Shown one piece after another: positions 42,296 to 49,578 of a stretch of DNA of 64,000 nucleotides; the first letter of the stretch is position 1; each line of letters begins with the position of its first letter. The translations under genes were made by a program, and so were the position numbers. The notes below the pieces were generated by a model that did not search any database, was not told the DNA's origin, and saw only the letters and a program-made list of their open reading frames with translations. The stretch comes from Paracoccus aerodenitrificans (GTDB lineage: Bacteria > Pseudomonadota > Alphaproteobacteria > Rhodobacterales > Rhodobacteraceae): the NCBI RefSeq assembly GCF_027913215.1, contig NZ_CP115780.1:1-64000 (forward strand), in the 5' to 3' direction.

Positions 42296-43165
42296 TCAAT
42301 TGTCCTGAGGAGGCGGACCTCCGCGGTCTCCGCCTGGCGGCGGTGCCATGTTTGCGCCACGCTCGGCAGTGAAGTCTATCGGGATGGTCAGCGTTCCGCG
42401 GTAGCCGCTAATTGGGTCACCGGTCAGGCTCAATGTCTGCTGCTCGATCTGCGCCTCGGTATTGTCCGCGAATACATTGTCGCTGGCCAGCGTGATCCGG
42501 CCGAGGTTCCGCGTGCCGTTGGAATAGCGCGCGTCGGCGGCGTAGACGTCTGCGGACTCGGCTTCGGGCAAGGCTATCTGGGCGGTCAGTACAGAGGCTT
42601 CCCCACTCACCGCGGCTTCCGCGCTCGTGAACACCTCGAAGTGAATGTGCGGCCAGCGGCCATCATAACAGCCGGGAAAGATCGTCGTGAACCGCACGAG
42701 ACCGCTCTCATCGCTGATGCCGACGCCGCGCAGGTAGTTGGCGTCGACAATATCATAGAGCGAGTAGTTTCCTGTCGTGTCGCAGGCCCAGACATAGATC
42801 GCATGGCCCGCGAGCGGCGTGCAGGAAGCTGCATCCTGTAAAGTCAGCTCGATGTCCAGAGGAAGGCCATCGGCCGTTCCGGAGAAGGCTCCGAAGGAGG
42901 CCCGCAGGTCTTCCCGGATCACGCCTTCCTGCGTCAATACATTGACGATCTGACCGGCCTTGGAATTGGTCCCGTCCCCGGGATAGGGACCGGCGGTCTC
43001 CCATGGAAGGGCAACGCAGTCGAGTGCCGAGGCGGGTGCGGCCGCCACGCCCGCGGTAAGAGCGCCGAGCATGGTCAGGACCCGACGGCGACCCAGCATT
43101 CTCTGCAGGTCGTCCGCAAAACCGGCGTCGTGGGCGTGATGGCCATTGTCGTGATGAATAGTCAT
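42296..43165 (-). CDS. Secreted intradiol-dioxygenase-like protein
   Basis: This is a 289-residue protein with a Tat-like signal (GRRRVLTMLGALTAGVAAAPASA). The core has the intradiol dioxygenase fold signature: PWETAGPYPGDGTNSK near the start, then GNYSLYDIVDANYLRG and FTTIFPGCYDGRWPHIHFEVF, which holds a Tyr and the His-x-His iron ligands. Cytoplasmic relatives open catechol or protocatechuate rings. Exported versions with few known substrates exist. The C-terminus is Pro/Gly-rich (APPPGGDRGGPPPQDN). It is last in an operon with a cytochrome b561 and an EF-hand protein. Natural substrate unknown. Confidence 0.82.
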   Translation of the reverse strand: MTIHHDNGHHAHDAGFADDLQRMLGRRRVLTMLGALTAGVAAAPASALDCVALPWETAGPYPGDGTNSKAGQIVNVLTQEGVIREDLRASFGAFSGTADGLPLDIELTLQDAASCTPLAGHAIYVWACDTTGNYSLYDIVDANYLRGVGISDESGLVRFTTIFPGCYDGRWPHIHFEVFTSAEAAVSGEASVLTAQIALPEAESADVYAADARYSNGTRNLGRITLASDNVFADNTEAQIEQQTLSLTGDPISGYRGTLTIPIDFTAERGANMAPPPGGDRGGPPPQDN

Positions 43166-43177
43166 TACCCGATCCTT

Positions 43178-43720
43178 TCAGATTTGCTGAGCCATAGGCT
43201 CGTCTTCGCGCGCAACGCGCAACCACAGGTGCTTCAGGCCCGCGATGATATGAAGCGCCAGAACCCCCGTTATGAACAATCCTAGCGTCCCGTGCATCCA
43301 ATCCGCCAGTGCATCCAGCCAGGCGATCTCACCCAGCGACGGCAAGAGTGTCACGCCAAACACCTGAAGCTCCCGACTACCGGCCACAGTCATGAGAATG
43401 CCGCTGAGGGGCATGAGCAGGATGGCGGCCAGGAGGGCGATATGGACACCGCGGGCGATGCGGCGCTGCCAGACAGGCGTGGACAGATGGTCCGCGGCGA
43501 AGCCCTGAAGTATTCGCCAGCCGACACGCCAGAGGCCAAAGGCGAAGACAAAGACGCCGAGGGCCTTGTGCCAGTCCATCAAACCGCCGACCGCTTCGCG
43601 GTCAAGGCCACCATAGGCCATGACAAGGCCAAGGCCGAGCGCCCCCATGAAGCCGACGGCGGCCACCCAGTGATTGACGCGGGCGAGAAGGTCATAGCCA
43701 TTTCTTTGCGCACGTTCCAT
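43178..43720 (-). CDS. Cytochrome b561-type membrane protein
   Basis: This is a 180-residue protein with four membrane helices and His residues placed for two b-type haems: ARVNHWVAAVGF, LMDWHKALGVFVF, GVHIALLAAI, DWMHGTLGLFITGVLALHIIAG. Bacterial cytochromes b561 move electrons between quinol or periplasmic partners. The start at 43720 (MERAQRNGYDLLARVN) is typical of the family. The position between an EF-hand protein and a secreted dioxygenase suggests it supplies electrons to an extracytoplasmic reaction. No partner c-type cytochrome is seen nearby. Confidence 0.86.
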   Translation of the reverse strand: MERAQRNGYDLLARVNHWVAAVGFMGALGLGLVMAYGGLDREAVGGLMDWHKALGVFVFAFGLWRVGWRILQGFAADHLSTPVWQRRIARGVHIALLAAILLMPLSGILMTVAGSRELQVFGVTLLPSLGEIAWLDALADWMHGTLGLFITGVLALHIIAGLKHLWLRVAREDEPMAQQI

Positions 43721-43733
43721 TGTCTCAACTCCC

Positions 43734-44234
43734 TTAGACCCAAACAAAGCTCAACAGCGTGGCGAAGGTCGGCGATCCGATCGCGAGGTCGCGGGCATTG
43801 ACTTGGCCGTCGCCGTCCGCATCGGCGTTGGTGAACTCCCATAGAGCCTGTTCCCGGGCTTCCGCGGAACTGATCACACCATCTCCGTCGCCGTCCCAAA
43901 CAGCGAAGACGTCCAGTTTTGCCTGCGCATAGGCGCTCGCTTTGCCGCGCTCATCGGCGAGATGGGCAAAGCCCATGTCCCAGGCAAAAAACTCGTCGCC
44001 ATCGATTGTGTAGCTTTCGTCACTGTCCATGGACAGGAACGCCACTTCGGTGAAGTCACGGTGCTCCGCAGCAGCGACGACCCCGTCATTGGTCGCGTCG
44101 ATGCTGGCCGCGATGTTTTCCAGCGTCTGGACGGGTTCTGGCACCTCCGTAGCGGAGCCTAACGTGGCGGCGAGGGCAACAGCGGACGCGGCTGCATAGC
44201 CGAGGGCCAGGCGTTTGGCGGATGTCGTGTTCAT
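43734..44234 (-). CDS. Exported EF-hand calcium-binding protein
   Basis: This is a 166-residue protein with a signal peptide (LALGYAAASAVALAATLGSA) and four EF-hand-like loops at about residues 46-57, 70-81, 114-125 and 138-149. The third and fourth (DGDGDGVISSAE, DADGDGQVNARD) are canonical; the first and second are degenerate. It probably binds calcium in the periplasm. It is the first gene of a three-gene operon, divergent from marR and separated from it by operator-like repeats. Such EF-hand/b561/dioxygenase sets are not assigned to a pathway that I know. Confidence 0.85.
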   Translation of the reverse strand: MNTTSAKRLALGYAAASAVALAATLGSATEVPEPVQTLENIAASIDATNDGVVAAAEHRDFTEVAFLSMDSDESYTIDGDEFFAWDMGFAHLADERGKASAYAQAKLDVFAVWDGDGDGVISSAEAREQALWEFTNADADGDGQVNARDLAIGSPTFATLLSFVWV

Positions 44235-44268
44235 GGCTCGGTTCCTTCTTGCATGATTTAGCTTTCTG

Positions 44269-44304
44269 GAAAGATATATAGAGCGCACTATCTTTCTTGC
44301 AAGA
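44269..44304. promoter_or_regulatory. Operator-like repeats between marR and the EF-hand operon
   Basis: GAAAGATA (44269-44276) and TATCTTTC (44289-44296) are perfect 8-bp inverted arms. The palindrome TCTTGCAAGA (44295-44304) overlaps the right arm. They lie in the AT-rich gap between two divergent genes, where a MarR dimer would control both. Confidence 0.6.
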
Positions 44305-44331
44305 TATTTCTTCACCAGCTACAAATCCGGC

Positions 44332-44757
44332 ATGACCGACAGCATCGAAGAGATCGTGGAAAGAATGCGCAGGAACTGGCCGGACGTATCTGCCGATCAG
44401 ACGCGCGAAGTAATGTCGCTCACGCGTCGCACGAGGCTATTGCAGGAAGCTGCACAGACGGCTCTTAAGGCTTTCAGCCTGACCCGGTCGGAGTTTGAAC
44501 TTCTGGCTGCGCTCAGGTCGCATGATCCTCCCCATATTCTGACACCGACCGATCTCTACGATGCGATTCTCATGTCTTCGGGAGGATTGACAAAGTTGCT
44601 AAAAGGCATGGAGGCTCGCGGGCTCGTCTCGCGCCCGGCAGGAGAAGGCGACGGTCGCTCCAAGCCTATTCAGCTGACGCACGCCGGTTGTGATCTGGTC
44701 GAGAAGGCAATGCCCGCCGTCCAGAAGGCAGAGGCACTGCTACTCGCAAAGCGGTAG
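44332..44757 (+). CDS. MarR-family transcriptional regulator
   Basis: This is a 141-residue winged-helix regulator. The HTH is in LTPTDLYDAILMSSGGLTKLLKGMEARGLV and the wing in SRPAGEGDGRSKPIQLTHAG. Divergent orientation to the EF-hand operon and the inverted repeats in between indicate that it controls that operon and itself. MarR proteins often release DNA on binding phenolic compounds, which would fit the dioxygenase-like gene. The inducer is unknown. Confidence 0.88.
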   Translation: MTDSIEEIVERMRRNWPDVSADQTREVMSLTRRTRLLQEAAQTALKAFSLTRSEFELLAALRSHDPPHILTPTDLYDAILMSSGGLTKLLKGMEARGLVSRPAGEGDGRSKPIQLTHAGCDLVEKAMPAVQKAEALLLAKR

Positions 44758-44759
44758 CC

Positions 44760-45537
44760 TGGAACTGTCGATGAAGCGCCAAGCGTGCCAAAACCCATAC
44801 GCTTCTGTCACCGGCGATAACGATCGTTTCTGTCGCGCACCGAAAGCTGCCGTTCGTCGGAAGTCCGCTTTGTCCGCATTGCTGCCGTTCGTTCAGAACG
44901 CAGCGAACGTCTACTCCCCGCCCATCACGTCGAATGCCTGGACAAGCAATCCCTATAGTCGGCAGCGTAGTCCCTGCACATCAACCGTGGCCAGAGCCTT
45001 GCGGCCTCCCCTGCTCGGCTTCGCGTGTCGCAGGGGAGAACGGCCCTTCGGTCCGTCGCGCATTCGGCCATGCGGCCTCACCGCGGCGTCGTACCCGGCA
45101 TCCCGGTTTGCCCGCCTCGCGAGCACGTTCCTCCCCGGCCGCTCCGCCGGATTGCGCTTTGGTCTGTTTTGCTTGAGAGCAAAACGATCCCGCCACTCCA
45201 TCCGTCTCCCGCGTCCGGTCGGGCCGTTTGCCTGCTCGGGTCGGTCAAACCTACCGTCAAAACACACACACATGAGTGCGGAAGCATATCCTCCGGATGG
45301 CCCCCAAATCAGCCCGCGTCAAGGATCGCAAAACTTTTCGGCGAGGGCGGGGCCAGTGGTGCGGGGCGGTCCTGTGCGTGAGGCCGCGCATGTGTCGGGT
45401 GTTGTGCACGGAAAACTTTTGCGCCCGGCAAGCCGGCGGCTGCGCCGTCCCTGACCCGGGCAGATTCGGAAACCAAGCATTCGGCCATGCCCCCGCACTC
45501 ACGTGGTGGCCTAGAAACCGAACACTGGAGACCAGAC
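44760..45537. other. Gene-free stretch before the DUF2493 gene
   Basis: About 780 bp contain no gene I can support. Open frames here are GC-driven and lack ribosome-binding sites and protein-like composition. The sequence CGCATTCGGCCATGCGGCC near 45060 forms a short hairpin. The last 300 bp (from about 45280) may be a long leader for the next gene. Confidence 0.4.
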
Positions 45538-46467
45538 ATGGCTTACGACACTGCGAACACCTACGAGACCATCGAGCTTTTCGGGCTGACCGAGAAGGAT
45601 GCACAACTCCCGATCCCCGAGGATCACATCCTGACCGACCACATCATCCGCGAGAGCTTCGAGGCTTTGCTCGGGCAGCTGCGCGGGACTGGGCTTGAAG
45701 CAGAGATCGAACCGCTGGCCCATGGGCTCGCCACGATCCTGCAGCGGCGCAAGGTGGCGCTTGGCAAGGAGGTCGACCGCACCGCCGACAAGATCGGCGC
45801 GCTGGCAAAATCCCACGACGGATCGGAGATCGCTGAGACCGCGCTCGAAGAGGCGCAGGCGCGCTTCCTGCAGTTGCGCGAGATTGTCGGCGCCATCGAG
45901 GTGATGAGCGAGGCGGCGGCGGAATGCTACGAGATCGAGACGGGCCACGCTTTCATCCCGGCAGCCGGGTCGCGCGCAAGCGTCCGGGCGCAGGAGACCG
46001 GGGCAGTCTTCGAGGCACGGCAGCTCCTTGAACAGCACGACCGTGAGACTGCCGAGAAGTCGAAAGTCGAGGGGGTGCCCCTGATCGTCTCAGGCGCCAC
46101 CGACTGGACCGATGTCGATGTGATCTTCAACACGCTCGACAAGGTTCGCGAACGGATCAAGCAGAACCGCAACCAGGAGATCTTCCTCTGCCACAAGGGT
46201 GGCAAGCACGGGGCAGAGATGATTGCGGCTCGGTGGGCCCGGGCACGCGGGATAGCACAGGCGCGCTTCGATCCGCGCTGGTCCGCGCATGGGCGGGCGG
46301 CACCGTTCAAGTGCAACGATGAGATGCTGGACGACAAGTTCGCGGCGACGGGGGTTGTACTCTTCGGCGGCAATGGGGTCGCGCTGAACCTCGGGCAGAA
46401 GGCGGAAGCAAAAGGCCTGACGGTCATGCGGGTTGCGGACCCTGCGAAGAAGACTGCGCAGGATTGA
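45538..46467 (+). CDS. DUF2493-domain protein
   Basis: This is a 309-residue protein of alphaproteobacterial plasmids. A helical N-terminal part is followed from about residue 180 by the Rossmann-like DUF2493 domain: VPLIVSGATDWTDVDVIFNTL, NQEIFLCHKGGKHGAEMIAARW and GVVLFGGNGVALNLGQKAEAKG. The domain is related to SLOG proteins that bind nucleotide-type ligands. The function on plasmids is unknown. The last 98 bp of the gene are repeated downstream of the next gene. Confidence 0.82.
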   Translation: MAYDTANTYETIELFGLTEKDAQLPIPEDHILTDHIIRESFEALLGQLRGTGLEAEIEPLAHGLATILQRRKVALGKEVDRTADKIGALAKSHDGSEIAETALEEAQARFLQLREIVGAIEVMSEAAAECYEIETGHAFIPAAGSRASVRAQETGAVFEARQLLEQHDRETAEKSKVEGVPLIVSGATDWTDVDVIFNTLDKVRERIKQNRNQEIFLCHKGGKHGAEMIAARWARARGIAQARFDPRWSAHGRAAPFKCNDEMLDDKFAATGVVLFGGNGVALNLGQKAEAKGLTVMRVADPAKKTAQD

Positions 46468-46513
46468 AGAGAGGGGGTCGCGCTTGGCGCGGCCCTTTCG
46501 TCGTTTCTCATGG
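46370..46513 (+). repeat. 144-bp direct repeat, left copy (3' end of the DUF2493 gene)
   Basis: This segment covers the last 98 bp of the DUF2493 gene and 46 bp after its stop. It recurs at 47624-47767 at a constant offset of 1254 bp, without gaps and with only about five mismatches. Confidence 0.95.
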
Positions 46514-46568
46514 GCGTGGCAATTCTCCAAGAACCTTTTGCCTAGCAATTTCCTGTTTTGATAGGTAT

Positions 46569-47618
46569 ATGCGTGCCAAGCAAAACTTGGAAATGATTGG
46601 CATGACCCCACTCAGCAGCATCGCGATGAGCGCCTACACCGATCTGGTACGTCTTTTGAAGGACGACGCCTTGTCCGGTGTTGAAGGCAAGCCGACGCTC
46701 AAAGAGCGCGGCGACAAGGCCTATTGGTATGCCGCGCGGCGCGTCGGAACCGAGATGCGGTTCATCTATATCGGCGAGGACAGTGACGAGACGCGTGCAC
46801 GTATCAACCGGATTGAGGAGCTGCGCTCGACCGCCAAGGATCGGCAGGCGGAACGGTCTCGGCTTGTCCGCCTCTTGCGCGCCGAAGGCATGACCCCCAC
46901 CGACCGGGCAACCGGGTCCATCCTGTCGGCGATGGCGGCAGCCGGGACTTTCCGTTTGGGTGGCACCATCGTTGGAACCAATGCGTTTCGCCTCTATGAA
47001 GGCGAGCTTGGTATCCGTCTGCCCATTGGCGGTATGGCCAACACCGGCGACATCGACATCGCCCAGTTCGAAAAGCTGAGCGTGGCGCTGCAAGATCAGG
47101 TTGACCCGGGTCTGGCGGAGACCTTCTCGGCGCTCAAATTTGATCCCCTACCGGCCCTTGACCAAGGCCGGACCTGGCGATGGGCCCAGGGTGGCAGTGG
47201 CCAGTTGGTCGAGTTCCTCACACCGGCGTTCGGGGATGAGACCATTCGTGATCTGCCAGCATTGGGCGTGAATGCCCAAGGATTGAACTATCTCAACTTC
47301 CTGATTGCCGAACCGATCCACGCGGCGGCGATCTATCGTTCCGGCGTTCTGGTGCAAGTGCCGCGCCCGGAGAGATACGCGATCCATAAACTGATCATCG
47401 CGGATCGGCGGCGGGACGGGGCGGGGAGCCTCAAGTCTGCCAAGGACCGCGAGCAGGCGGCTTTCCTGATCGCGGCGATGGTCGAGGACCGGCCCGATGA
47501 TCTGGCCCGCGCCTATGCCACTGCGCTGGAGGTTGGCCCACGCTGGCGCGAGCACATCGGCAACTCGCTGAAGCGGATGCCTGAGACGAAACTAATCCTC
47601 GACGGGTTGGGAGTGTGA
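46569..47618 (+). CDS. GSU2403-family nucleotidyltransferase-fold protein
   Basis: This is a protein of about 349 residues with a DNA-polymerase-beta-type nucleotidyltransferase core. The Gly-rich GGTIVGTNAFRLYEGELG is followed by the catalytic-type TGDIDIAQFEKLS. The C-terminal half is helical (VPRPERYAIHKLIIADRRR, DREQAAFLIAAMVEDRPDD). Relatives are AbiEii-like transferases known from phage defence and toxin systems, but the activity of this family is not established. The start is uncertain: ATG 46569, 46593 and 46602 are possible. The gene sits exactly between two 144-bp direct repeats. Confidence 0.75.
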   Translation: MRAKQNLEMIGMTPLSSIAMSAYTDLVRLLKDDALSGVEGKPTLKERGDKAYWYAARRVGTEMRFIYIGEDSDETRARINRIEELRSTAKDRQAERSRLVRLLRAEGMTPTDRATGSILSAMAAAGTFRLGGTIVGTNAFRLYEGELGIRLPIGGMANTGDIDIAQFEKLSVALQDQVDPGLAETFSALKFDPLPALDQGRTWRWAQGGSGQLVEFLTPAFGDETIRDLPALGVNAQGLNYLNFLIAEPIHAAAIYRSGVLVQVPRPERYAIHKLIIADRRRDGAGSLKSAKDREQAAFLIAAMVEDRPDDLARAYATALEVGPRWREHIGNSLKRMPETKLILDGLGV

Positions 47619-47623
47619 TTACC

Positions 47624-47767
47624 GCAACGGGGTCGCGCTGAACCTCGGGCAGAAGGCGGAAGCGAAAGGCCTGACGGTCATGCGGGTTGCGGACCCGGCG
47701 AAGAAGACTGCGCAGGATTGAAGAGAGGGGGTCGCGCTTGGCGCGGCCCTTTCGTCATGTCTCATGG
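47624..47767 (+). repeat. 144-bp direct repeat, right copy
   Basis: This is a near-identical copy of 46370-46513 located six bases after the stop of the nucleotidyltransferase gene. It still encodes the last residues of DUF2493 in a frame without a start. It marks a duplication or insertion event. The next 490 bp contain no supported gene. Confidence 0.95.
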
Positions 47768-48259
47768 CGCGTGCGATCGGTCACGCGTGATCGGCAGTCT
47801 GCGGCAGCCAGCACCGTTATCCCTCTACCAAGTCCGTCAGAGTGCGGCCCATCCGCATCGGTATGGGCTCGGGATGGTGCGCACCTCACGCACATCGTCA
47901 GCATCGCAAGACACGAAGGCTCGAAACGTCGCACTTGAGGCTAAAGACTTGCGCGTCCCTCGGGTGGTGTTTCGGAACATCGCATCCACGCGGGCGGGCT
48001 CCGTCAGCACCCCGGCCAGGATCGGCGGGACGCGGACGCGGATGGTGGCGGCTGCGTGATGGCAAGGGTCAACCGGGTCTCTCCTTTTTGCTTATAGATG
48101 TGGATCGCACGGGGTCGGCCCAATCGTGCCCTCAGCATACGCTTCGGCAAGCACAAATACGGCTTCCACGGCTGGCCGCGGACCCTCCGCATTTGCGCTT
48201 GCGACCGGGCCTCTTGCCCCCGTGCCGGGTGATCCCCATCGCAACAAGGAGTAACCCAA

Positions 48260-48466
48260 ATGACCAACCACTACGTCGCCACCGTCCCAGTCAAGTTCAC
48301 CGACACCGATGGCCAGGAGCGCACCCGTTTTCAGCGCGTGGGTGCGATGTTCCGCAACACCCGCAACGGGGATGGATCGGAGTTCTTCAGCCTCAAGCTC
48401 GACTTCCCGGTCGCGGTCTCGGAGCTGGTGATGTTCCCGCCGAGCGCGAAGGATCCCCAGGACTGA
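48260..48466 (+). CDS. Small conserved plasmid protein, 68 residues
   Basis: A short protein, MTNHYVATVPVKFTDTDGQE, then RTRFQRVGAMFRNTR and EFFSLKLDFPVAVSEL, with the look of a small beta-barrel. A clear AAGGAGT ribosome-binding site precedes the ATG. It stands in front of the mobilization genes. I recall similar small proteins in front of plasmid mob regions, but no function. Confidence 0.65.
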   Translation: MTNHYVATVPVKFTDTDGQERTRFQRVGAMFRNTRNGDGSEFFSLKLDFPVAVSELVMFPPSAKDPQD

Positions 48467-48866
48467 ATCCTCTGACGAGGATGGGCCGCCCCAGGACGAT
48501 CTTGGGGCGGCCCGATCCCTGTTCCAGGGATGCCGGTCCCTACGCGTTCAACGGACGCACTCCGCCCGGAATGATCAGGCCGCGACAGACCGGCCAGTCA
48601 GCCTCAAGGGGGCCATCCACAAAAACCTATCGGCCAGGGCCTCCCGGTTTTTGCGGCAGAGATTTGGCAAGCCAAATCTGGCCCTCCTTGACCCTGCCTG
48701 TCCGCCCTGTCGGTGAGGTTTGCGCCCGCCCGCGCTTCCGTCCGAACACATGCGTGTTCGGCCAGAGCCTCGGGCGGGGCTGGCGGACGGGACCCCTAGG
48801 ACAGGTGGGTCGCCCGGTGGTGAGGGCGGCAGAGCCGCGTCCCTGCGGGCCGCGGCGTGAAGCGGA
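48467..48866. other. Gene-free stretch upstream of the oriT candidate
   Basis: About 400 bp without a supported gene. It contains several local hairpins, for example GGTTTTTG and CAAAAACC around 48622-48651, TTTGGC and GCCAAA near 48665, and CGAACACATGCGTGTTCG near 48752 (8-bp arms CGAACACA/TGTGTTCG-like). Such structure is common next to transfer origins. Confidence 0.35.
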
Positions 48867-48951
48867 CACCAAGGCTGCCTGAGCCTGGATGCGACGTAAG
48901 TATATAATTGACAGCTTGGTATAATATCGTAAGGTAGGGGCAGCCTTGGTG
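48867..48951. other. Candidate origin of transfer (oriT)
   Basis: CACCAAGGCTGCC (48867-48879) and GGCAGCCTTGGTG (48939-48951) are perfect 13-bp inverted repeats around a 59-bp AT-rich stretch with two CGTAAG elements. It lies directly upstream of mobC and the relaxase gene, the usual place of oriT. An extended -10 promoter (TGGTATAAT, 48917-48925) inside it could drive mobC. The nick site is not identified. Confidence 0.5.
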
Positions 48952-48984
48952 GAAGGTGGCAGGAAATAGGGGGTCTTTCTTCGC

Positions 48985-49578
48985 ATGTCGCGCTCAAAAC
49001 GTCTCACAGATGCGGACCGCATGGAGATCGTTCGCGAAGCTGCGGAAGGCGTTTCCACTTCAGTGCTGGCGGAACGGTTTGGCGTTTCGGTGCGGGCGAT
49101 CCAGTACACGCTCAAAGCCGATGCCGAGCGCCAGACGGATGCCGCAATTCCGGTCTCAGCGGTCAGTGTGAAAGTGACGGCCGCGGAGCTGGCGGCGCTC
49201 GACGAGGTGTTGGCGAAGGCGGGGATCGAGAGCCGTGCCGAGGGGCTCAGGCGGCTCATTCAGGCGGCGGGCGGGGTGTTCGTTCCAGACGCGCAGATGG
49301 CAGCAGAGATGGCGCGCTACCGCGCCTCTCTACACGAGGTCGGCAATGGGGTCGGGCAGATCGCCAAGCAGATGACGCGGGCCAACCGGATGGGGCAGGG
49401 GGCCGTGGGGGGCACGAGTGCCGAGTTCACCGAATTGCGCCTTGCGCAGATGCGCGGGCTGGCGCGGTTCATTCTCGATTCCGCGGACGAGATCGATCTG
49501 CTTCTGCGCCGCCGTCGAGACGCGATGCAGCTCGAGGCCACGGCCGTGCTGAGGGAGTTTGCCCATGCGGCTGAATGA
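48985..49578 (+). CDS. mobC: MobC-like relaxosome accessory protein
   Basis: This is a 197-residue DNA-binding protein. The N-terminal third contains a helix-turn-helix (MEIVREAAEGVSTSVLAERFGVSVRAIQYTL). The middle shows a ribbon-helix-helix-like segment (VSVKVTAAELAALDEVLAKAGIESRAEGLRRLI) and a MobC-type helix (EVGNGVGQIAKQMTRANRMG). The protein would open oriT and help the relaxase. The end overlaps the relaxase start by 14 bp. Confidence 0.82.
   Translation: MSRSKRLTDADRMEIVREAAEGVSTSVLAERFGVSVRAIQYTLKADAERQTDAAIPVSAVSVKVTAAELAALDEVLAKAGIESRAEGLRRLIQAAGGVFVPDAQMAAEMARYRASLHEVGNGVGQIAKQMTRANRMGQGAVGGTSAEFTELRLAQMRGLARFILDSADEIDLLLRRRRDAMQLEATAVLREFAHAAE

Noticed and set aside
44953..45273. 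Minus-strand open frame of 106 codons in the gap before the DUF2493 gene
   Set aside because: Arg/Pro/Gly-rich with no fold-like pattern and no ribosome-binding site; probably GC-driven.
46574..46590. CCAAG-CAAAA-CTTGG inverted repeat at the start of the nucleotidyltransferase gene as an operator
   Set aside because: The arms are only 5 bp and lie within the possible coding region; chance is likely.
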